From positions 1-11,842 of the forward strand of contig CANCDA010000069.1 of assembly GCA_947374705.1 (NCBI GenBank): a stretch of DNA of 11,842 nt, given 5' to 3'. Below the pieces are notes generated by a model that was not told where the DNA came from, did not search any database, and was given only the letters and a program-made list of their open reading frames with translations. The stretch is from Comamonadaceae bacterium (GTDB lineage: Bacteria; Pseudomonadota; Gammaproteobacteria; Burkholderiales; Burkholderiaceae_C). The position numbers were made by a program, and so were the translations under genes. This document shows, piece after piece, positions 7,619-11,842 of the stretch (within the stretch, counting starts at the first letter, position 1; the number at the start of each line of letters is the position of its first letter).

Positions 7619-7962
7619 CAGGTGGCCGTGTTGCTGGATGGGGTGGACGCAGTGGCGGGCGTCACCGGGCTGGCGGGCGTAGCCGCTGCGTCTGACTTGA
7701 CCGGTGTGGCTTCAGCCGGTTGACTGGCGTCAACCGCAGGCGCTGGAACCGAAGTCACAGGCTTTTCCCCGCTGGACGAGCCGTTGCGGAAATCGGTGGC
7801 GTACCAGCCCGAACCCTTGAGCTGAAAGCCCGCAGCGGTCACCTGTTTTTTAAACGTGGCGGCCCCGCAGGCAGGGCAATCGGTCAGCACATCGTCTGAC
7901 ATTTTCTGCAAAACGTCCTTGGCTAAACCGCAGGACTCACAGCGGTAGGCGTAGATGGGCAT
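7618..7962 (-). CDS. FmdB-family putative regulatory zinc-ribbon protein
   Basis: Small protein (114 aa) with an N-terminal zinc ribbon: two CxxC knuckles, C8/C11 (YRCESCG) and C29/C32 (DCPACG), which should bind one Zn ion. The start MPIYAYRCESCG is the standard opening of FmdB/CxxC_CXXC_SSSS family proteins, and GFQLKGSGWYATDF (about 45-58) is the conserved patch after the ribbon. Residues from about 60 onward are a low-complexity tail rich in Ala, Pro, Ser, Thr and Val that is probably disordered. The family was named for a proposed regulator of amide-inducible genes, but its general role is not established. It is first in the leftward operon, with a perfect TATAAT upstream. No clear Shine-Dalgarno precedes the ATG. 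Its stop overlaps the DUF502 start by one base. Confidence 0.9.
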   Translation of the reverse strand: MPIYAYRCESCGLAKDVLQKMSDDVLTDCPACGAATFKKQVTAAGFQLKGSGWYATDFRNGSSSGEKPVTSVPAPAVDASQPAEATPVKSDAAATPASPVTPATASTPSSNTAT

Positions 7963-7995
7963 GGTTGGAAGTGACTTGAAGGTGCAAAACCCTCG

Positions 7996-8001
7996 ATTAT
8001 A
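7996..8001 (-). promoter_or_regulatory. -10 box (TATAAT) of the fmdB-DUF502-aspS operon
   Basis: A perfect TATAAT on the minus strand lies 33 nt before the fmdB-like ATG. The predicted transcript start is near 7989, giving a leader of about 27 nt. No convincing -35 hexamer is seen at 16-18 nt (the region reads ACCGAG/GACCGA), so the promoter may need an activator or rely on the -10. It is the only candidate seen for this operon. Confidence 0.5.
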
Positions 8002-8059
8002 GGCAGCCCGCCTGAGCCTCGGTCTCTAAAATTTCAGCGACCTCCCCGCAACGCATGCG

Positions 8060-8236
8060 TTACGCCATGCGTTCCAGAATCAGTACCGCAAAAAACCCAA
8101 ACGCAGCGATGATGGCCCACTTCAGGATGAGCAGGCCCCAGTGCCTAAAGCGTTGCTGGCCCGTGCCCACATAAAAGGCAAAGCACACGCCTGCGCCGAT
8201 CAGCATCAAGAGGAAGAGCCAGCGAAACAGCAGCAT
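8060..8236 (-). CDS. Small two-helix membrane protein downstream of lpxC
   Basis: A 58-codon reading frame starts at the ATG 8234-8236 and stops at TAA 8060-8062. The protein begins MLLFRWLFLLMLIGAG. It has two hydrophobic segments (about residues 5-22 and 34-54) joined by a polar turn, GTGQQRFRHW, and ends in ERMA. Support for coding: AAGGCG Shine-Dalgarno (8245-8250) 8 nt before the ATG, same strand and only 23 nt after the lpxC stop, and a membrane pattern (basic turn between two helices) unlikely by chance. Small proteins of this appearance occur beside lpxC in related genomes as far as I recall, but I cannot verify that here. Function unknown; it probably sits in the inner membrane. It would be missed by a 60-residue cutoff. 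Confidence 0.78.
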   Translation of the reverse strand: MLLFRWLFLLMLIGAGVCFAFYVGTGQQRFRHWGLLILKWAIIAAFGFFAVLILERMA

Positions 8237-8240
8237 AGGG

Positions 8241-8262
8241 TTTGCGCCTTATTTGCGCCTCA
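8241..8262. repeat. 11-bp tandem duplication between lpxC stop and the small ORF
   Basis: tttgcgcctta (8241-8251) is followed directly by tttgcgcctca (8252-8262), differing at one base. The right copy contains the lpxC stop codon and the left copy contains the Shine-Dalgarno of the small membrane protein. A slippage duplication of the lpxC end may have supplied that ribosome site. Confidence 0.6.
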
Positions 8263-9183
8263 CCAGGCCCGCACCAGTTGCGCGAAGCCTTTGGGGGCGA
8301 GCTTTTCGTCGTCAAAAGTCACCACTTCCCACGCCTCGGGCTGGGCCAGTAGGGCACGCAGCAAGACGTTGTTCATGGCATGACCGGAGCGAAAAGCGCT
8401 GTAGCTGGCCAGCAGGGGCTTGCCCAGCAAGTAGAGGTCGCCCATGGCGTCGAGGATTTTGTGTTTGACGAACTCGTCGTCGTAGCGCAGCCCGTCCGAG
8501 TTGAGCACCTTGTAGTCGTCCATCACGATGGCGTTGTCCAGCCCGCCGCCCATGGCCAGGCCGTTGGCACGCATCATCTCCACGTCTTTGGTGAAGCCAA
8601 AGGTGCGCGCGCGCGCAATGTCACGGGTGTAGGAATCGGTGCTCATGTCAAATTCAACCCGTTGGCCGGTGGAGTCCACCGCCGGGTGTTTGAAGTCGAT
8701 CTCGAAGCTCAGCTTGTAACCGTGGTAAGGGTCCAGCCGCGCCCACTTGACGCCTGCGCCTTCGCCCTCACGCACCTCCACGGGTGAAGTTATGCGAATG
8801 AAGCGGCGCGGGGCGTTTTGCAGCACGATGCCCGCGCTTTGCAGCAGGAACACAAAAGACGCCGCCGAGCCGTCCAAAATGGGCACCTCTTCGGCCGTGA
8901 TGTCCACGTACAGGTTGTCCACCCCCAGGCCCGCGCAGGCCGACATGAGGTGCTCCACCGTGAACACCTTGGCGTCGCCTTGTGAGAGCGTGGAGGCCAA
9001 GCGTGTGTCCGTCACCGCCATGGCCGACACGGGGATGTCCACTGGCTGCGGCAGATCGACGCGGCGGAACACGATGCCAGTGTCGGGCTGGGCGGGCCTG
9101 AGCGTGATTTCGACACGCTGGCCGCTGTGCAGGCCGACGCCGACGGCGCGGGTGAGGGATTTGAGGGTTCGTTGTTGGAGCAC
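8260..9183 (-). CDS. lpxC: UDP-3-O-acyl-N-acetylglucosamine deacetylase LpxC
   Basis: Zinc deacetylase that catalyses the committed step of lipid A synthesis in the cytosol, removing acetate from UDP-3-O-acyl-GlcNAc. It has 307 aa, the normal length. Zinc ligands are H78 (TVEHLMSA, with the general base E77), H241 and D245 (KHKILDAMGD). The catalytic H268 lies in SGHAMN. LDGSAASFVFLL and MGGGLDNAIV are also intact. The start codon is GTG at 9181-9183, giving the canonical (M)LQQRTLKSLTRAVGVGLHSG. There is no strong Shine-Dalgarno; the upstream leader is A-rich. Upstream lies ftsZ, but a 386-bp gap with an inverted-repeat element separates them, so lpxC probably has its own promoter. A small membrane-protein gene follows within 23 nt. 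Confidence 0.98.
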   Translation of the reverse strand: MLQQRTLKSLTRAVGVGLHSGQRVEITLRPAQPDTGIVFRRVDLPQPVDIPVSAMAVTDTRLASTLSQGDAKVFTVEHLMSACAGLGVDNLYVDITAEEVPILDGSAASFVFLLQSAGIVLQNAPRRFIRITSPVEVREGEGAGVKWARLDPYHGYKLSFEIDFKHPAVDSTGQRVEFDMSTDSYTRDIARARTFGFTKDVEMMRANGLAMGGGLDNAIVMDDYKVLNSDGLRYDDEFVKHKILDAMGDLYLLGKPLLASYSAFRSGHAMNNVLLRALLAQPEAWEVVTFDDEKLAPKGFAQLVRAW

Positions 9184-9233
9184 TGTTGGATTTTACTTTT
9201 TGATTTGTCTTTTCGTTTTCTTCGCTTTTGTTC
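9184..9233 (-). other. A-rich leader upstream of lpxC
   Basis: On the minus strand these 50 bases are mostly A and G with several A-runs, and they lead straight into the GTG start. No good AGGAGG-type site is present. The region may bind ribosomal protein S1 or stay unfolded for ribosome entry, and any lpxC promoter must lie here or inside the inverted-repeat element. No confident -35/-10 pair was seen. Confidence 0.5.
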
Positions 9234-9264
9234 TTGGGGTGGTGAGAGGGTTGTCTTTTGTATT

Positions 9265-9297
9265 CCCCCCCTATCCCCCCCGCCCCTTTCCACCCCC
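9265..9297 (-). other. G-quadruplex-capable block in the left arm
   Basis: Reading the minus strand, four G-tracts (5, 4, 7 and 7 G) are separated by loops of 6, 1 and 3 bases. On the strand used for ftsZ and lpxC mRNA this block would be G-rich in the RNA. It fits the standard G4 pattern, but formation competes with pairing to the other arm. Confidence 0.6.
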
Positions 9298-9498
9298 GCC
9301 GGGGCGGAAAGGGGAGCCTCATTTGACCCCGCTTTAAATTGGAGAACTGCCTTTGAGATGGTTGTGAATACCCTGCTGCTCAACGTTGCTCCCTCGACGG
9401 CGGGAATGACAAGATAGAGATGCTTCCCTACATACAGCCCCCAGGCAGGCCCTCAATTAGCCGCGAGGTCAAATGAGGCTCCCCCTTTCCGCCCCGGC

Positions 9499-9532
9499 GG
9501 GGGTGGAAAGGGGGCTGGGGGGATAGGGGGGG
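9499..9532 (+). other. G-quadruplex-capable block in the right arm
   Basis: The G-tracts are 9499-9503, 9510-9514, 9517-9522 and 9526-9532, with loops tggaaa, ct and ata. It is G-rich on the plus strand, so the ftsZ transcript would carry the C-rich complement here. It is the mirror copy of the left-arm block. Confidence 0.6.
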
Positions 9533-9569
9533 ATTACAAAAGGTCAACCACCCCAATCAAACAGAGAGA

Positions 9570-10820
9570 CTAATCCGCTTGTTTACGCAAAAACGCCGGT
9601 ATTTCAAAATCGTCCATACCACCCGACGACAAAGCATCCACCTTAGCCGCCGCCTGCGTGCGATCCCGCGTGCGCCACACACTCGGCGTGCTCATGCTTT
9701 GGTAGTCCGGCTGCGCCACACCGCCCGAGCCCATCACGCCAGGCACTTGCAGGCCAGCTACCGCAGAGTTCAACGTAGGCACGGTAAAACCAACGTTGTC
9801 GGTGCCAGTGCGCAGAATGGTCTGCGGCACTTGCTGCAAAGGCGCAGCGCGGCGCACCCCTTGGCGTGACAGGCCGGTGGCCACCACGGTCACGCGGATG
9901 TCGTCGCCCAACATGTCGTCATAGGCCGTGCCGTAGATCACATGGGCATCGGGCGAGGCATAGGCGCGGATGGTGTTCATCGCCAGCTTGGATTCGCTCA
10001 GTTTGAGCGAACCTTTCGCCGCAGAGATCAGCACCAGCACCCCCTTGGCACCCGACAGGTCAATGCCCTCCAGCAGTGGGCAGGCCACGGCTTGCTCAGC
10101 CGCCAAACGGGCGCGGTCCGGGCCGCTGGCCACTGCCGTGCCCATCATGGCTTTGCCGGGCTCGCCCATGACGGTGCGCACGTCCTCAAAGTCCACGTTC
10201 ACATGGCCAGGCACGTTGATGATTTCGGCAATGCCGCCCACCGCGTTTTTCAGCACGTCGTTGGCATGGGCAAAGGCCTGGTCTTGCGTCACGTCGTCGC
10301 CCAGCACTTCGAGCAACTTCTCATTGAGCACGACGATGAGTGAATCGACATTGGCCTCCAACTCGCTCAGACCGCTGTCGGCATTGCTCATGCGGCGACC
10401 GCCTTCAAACTCAAAGGGCTTGGTCACCACGCCCACGGTGAGGATGCCCATCTCTCGTGCAATCCTAGCGATCACCGGGGCCGCACCTGTGCCTGTACCG
10501 CCGCCCATGCCTGCGGTGATGAAAAGCATGTGCGCGCCGTCAATCGCACTGCGAATGGCGTCCTCTGCCAGCTCAGCGGCGTCACGGCCTTTGTCGGGCT
10601 TGCTGCCTGCACCCAGGCCACTGTTGCCGAGTTGAATCGTCTTGTGCGCACTGGCACGGCTGAGCGCTTGCGCGTCGGTGTTGGCGCAGATGAACTCCAC
10701 GCCCTGCACGTCCGACACGATCATGTGCTCAACCGCATTGCCGCCACCGCCGCCTACGCCGATCACCTTGATCTGGGTGCCTTGGTTAAAGCTCTCTTCT
10801 TCAATCATTTCAATGCTCAT
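9570..10820 (-). CDS. ftsZ: Cell-division protein FtsZ
   Basis: Tubulin-like GTPase that polymerises into the midcell Z-ring and recruits the division machinery. It has 416 aa. The N-terminal GTPase domain shows VIGVGGGGGNAVEHM (about 19-33), ANTDAQAL and the tubulin signature GGGTGTG at 106-112 in AGMGGGTGTGAAP. The T7 loop NVDFEDVRTV (208-217) has the D210 and D213 needed for GTP hydrolysis in the adjacent subunit. A variable linker (about 325-395) is followed by the conserved C-terminal peptide DDFEIPAFLRKQAD, which binds FtsA and ZipA. The ATG at 10818-10820 has a strong AAGGAG (10828-10833) 7 nt upstream. It follows ftsA with a 152-bp gap. Its stop is 13 bases from the inverted-repeat element, which may act as its 3' end structure. 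Confidence 0.99.
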   Translation of the reverse strand: MSIEMIEEESFNQGTQIKVIGVGGGGGNAVEHMIVSDVQGVEFICANTDAQALSRASAHKTIQLGNSGLGAGSKPDKGRDAAELAEDAIRSAIDGAHMLFITAGMGGGTGTGAAPVIARIAREMGILTVGVVTKPFEFEGGRRMSNADSGLSELEANVDSLIVVLNEKLLEVLGDDVTQDQAFAHANDVLKNAVGGIAEIINVPGHVNVDFEDVRTVMGEPGKAMMGTAVASGPDRARLAAEQAVACPLLEGIDLSGAKGVLVLISAAKGSLKLSESKLAMNTIRAYASPDAHVIYGTAYDDMLGDDIRVTVVATGLSRQGVRRAAPLQQVPQTILRTGTDNVGFTVPTLNSAVAGLQVPGVMGSGGVAQPDYQSMSTPSVWRTRDRTQAAAKVDALSSGGMDDFEIPAFLRKQAD

Positions 10821-10856
10821 TTGGATGCTCCTTATTGCTTTGCCGGTTAATGGTTT

Positions 10857-10885
10857 GCTATCGATTTGTTTTTCAAAAATGCCAA
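10857..10885 (-). promoter_or_regulatory. Candidate ftsZ promoter in the ftsA-ftsZ gap
   Basis: On the minus strand: TTGGCA (10880-10885, 5 of 6), a 17-nt spacer, then GATAGC (10857-10862, 3 of 6). It lies 37 nt before the ftsZ ATG. A near-by perfect CACTC-G-GAGTG palindrome (10891-10901) sits just upstream of the -35. The weak -10 keeps this tentative. Extra promoters ahead of ftsZ are common in dcw clusters. Confidence 0.35.
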
Positions 10886-10972
10886 GATGTCACTCGGAGT
10901 GTGGCGGCGCTTGTGCGCTACGCCATCGGTCTTGCGGACTACCGCGTGCCAGCCAAAGTTTGTATTTATTCA

Positions 10973-11842
10973 TCAGAAATTCCCGATAAACCAGTCTTTG
11001 GCCCGGCCCAATGCCGTCTTCATAGAGCCATTTTTTTGCGCCACATTGAAGCCGCGTAAACGCGCCATGCGCGCTTCTTCCAGCAAGCCCATGACTGTCG
11101 CGGCACGGGGCTGCGCCACCATGTCGGCCAGCGCGCCGGCGTACTTGGGTATGCCCCGGCGCACCGGCTTCAAGAAGATGTCTTCACCCAGCTCCACCAT
11201 GCCCGGCATGAGCGAGCTGCCGCCCGTGAGCACGATGCCGCTGGAGAGCACTTCTTCGCAACCCGACTCGCGCAGCACCTGGTGCACCAGCGAGAAAATT
11301 TCTTCAATGCGCGGCTCGATCACCCCGGCCAGCACCTGACGGCTGAGCATGCGTGGACTGCGATCACCCAGACCGCTCACCTCGACCTGGACTTCGGGGT
11401 CGGCCAACAGCTGCTTGGCGTAACCGTTTTCGACCTTGATGTCCTCCGCGTCCTTGGTGGGCGTGCGCAGGGCCATGGCAATGTCGCTGGTGATGAGATC
11501 GCCCGCAATCGGGATCACCGCCGTGTGGCGAATCGCACCGCCGGTGAAGATGGCCACGTCGGTCGTGCCAGCGCCAATGTCCACCAAGGCCACACCCAGG
11601 TCGCGCTCGTCTTCGGTCAGCACCGACAGGCTGGAGGCCAGCGGGTTGAGCATGAGGTGCTCGACCTCCAGACCGCAGCGCCGCACGCACTTCAAAATGT
11701 TCTCGGCCGCACTCTGGGAGCCGGTGACGATGTGCACTTTGGCTTCCAGGCGCATGCCGCTCATGCCGATGGGGATGCGCACGTCGTGCCCGTCGATCAC
11801 AAATTCCTGCGGCTCCACCAGCAGCAGGCGCTGGTCGGCCGA
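10973..11842 (-). CDS. ftsA: Cell-division protein FtsA, C-terminal part, 5' end outside window
   Basis: Actin-like ATPase that tethers FtsZ filaments to the inner membrane and recruits later division proteins. The frame is open through the right edge; the bases at 11840-11842 encode Ser of SADQRLLLVEPQEF, and the apparent start at 11818 is an internal GTG valine. About 290 of the usual ~410 residues are present. The phosphate-2 motif ALVDIGAGTTDVAIF (about 11545-11590) and the adenosine motif LTGGSSLMPGMVELGE (about 11190-11240) are intact. The end KDWFIGNF belongs to the C-terminal amphipathic membrane-targeting helix. The stop is TGA at 10973-10975. It lies upstream of ftsZ on the same strand, the standard dcw order. 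Confidence 0.98.
   Translation of the reverse strand, partial: SADQRLLLVEPQEFVIDGHDVRIPIGMSGMRLEAKVHIVTGSQSAAENILKCVRRCGLEVEHLMLNPLASSLSVLTEDERDLGVALVDIGAGTTDVAIFTGGAIRHTAVIPIAGDLITSDIAMALRTPTKDAEDIKVENGYAKQLLADPEVQVEVSGLGDRSPRMLSRQVLAGVIEPRIEEIFSLVHQVLRESGCEEVLSSGIVLTGGSSLMPGMVELGEDIFLKPVRRGIPKYAGALADMVAQPRAATVMGLLEEARMARLRGFNVAQKNGSMKTALGRAKDWFIGNF

Larger units (their letters stand above)
9234..9556. repeat. MITE/BIME-like element: ~90-base inverted repeats around a gene-free core
   Basis: The left arm (9234-9328) and right arm (9467-9556) are near-perfect reverse complements. The outer ends are ttggggtgg and ccaccccaa. Bases 9262-9328 pair with 9467-9534 with only a handful of mismatches and one-base indels, and an extra ~7 bases (tgagagg) occurs near the left outer end. 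Weaker pairing may continue inward to about 9344/9451. Each arm contains its own hairpin, for example ccccTTTCCaCCCC/GGGGcGGAAAgggg at 9283-9314. The core 9329-9466 has no convincing reading frame. No clear target-site duplication flanks the ends (left ...ttttgttc, right tcaaacag...). No transposase is present, so if mobile it is non-autonomous. It lies 13 bases from the ftsZ stop and 50 bases from the lpxC start. Confidence 0.85.

Noticed and set aside
8050..8061. Perfect 12-bp palindrome AACGCATGCGTT as a terminator for the small ORF
   Set aside because: It overlaps the stop codon region and has no T-tract after it on the minus strand. Short GC-rich palindromes of this length are expected by chance in such DNA.
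9012..9417. Open frames crossing the lpxC 5' end and the inverted-repeat element, on both strands
   Set aside because: Composition follows the C/G runs and the A/T-rich leader, they overlap real lpxC sequence, and they have no domain pattern or Shine-Dalgarno site.

Overview
The window looks like a chromosomal segment from a Betaproteobacterium of the order Burkholderiales, most likely family Comamonadaceae (Limnohabitans/Rhodoferax-like). This rests on the high GC, the sequence character of GroEL, FtsZ, LpxC and AspRS, and the gene orders ftsA-ftsZ-lpxC and fmdB-DUF502-aspS. The placement is an inference from protein resemblance; no 16S rRNA is present. Nearly everything is core housekeeping. 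I see no CRISPR array, prophage, toxin-antitoxin pair, transposase or tRNA.

Layout, left to right. (1) The 3' part of groEL (+), followed by a long imperfect hairpin and a rho-independent terminator. (2) A divergent pair: a predicted lipoprotein substrate-binding protein (-) and a Tat-exported, metal-dependent amidohydrolase (+). They share a 138-bp intergenic region with a GGGTTAACCC palindrome. (3) Transaldolase (-), which meets the amidohydrolase tail to tail with overlapping stop codons. (4) An OmpW-family outer-membrane protein (+) with a good sigma70-type promoter, closed by a bidirectional terminator shared with aspS. (5) A leftward operon fmdB-like zinc ribbon, DUF502 membrane protein, aspS. 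The first two genes overlap at TGATG. (6) A 58-residue two-helix membrane protein (-) just downstream of lpxC. (7) lpxC (-), a 386-bp gene-free stretch holding a large inverted-repeat element, ftsZ (-), and the 3' part of ftsA (-) running off the right edge. This last block is the distal end of the division and cell-wall (dcw) cluster.

How the genes work together: FtsA anchors FtsZ filaments to the membrane, and LpxC commits UDP-acyl-GlcNAc to lipid A, so division and envelope growth are neighbours as in many Gram-negatives. AspRS carries the His/Gly residues typical of non-discriminating enzymes, which predicts Asn-tRNA formation through GatCAB. The binding protein and amidohydrolase may form a small uptake or catabolic unit for an organic acid, but the substrate cannot be read from sequence.

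The least conventional part is the 9234-9556 element between ftsZ and lpxC: about 90-base inverted arms, each containing its own hairpin and a four-tract G-rich block, around a loop of about 140 bases with no gene. It looks like a MITE or BIME-type repeat, and it sits where it could shape ftsZ 3' ends or lpxC expression. Second are the long hairpin after groEL and the small membrane protein. I found no clearly new multi-gene system.
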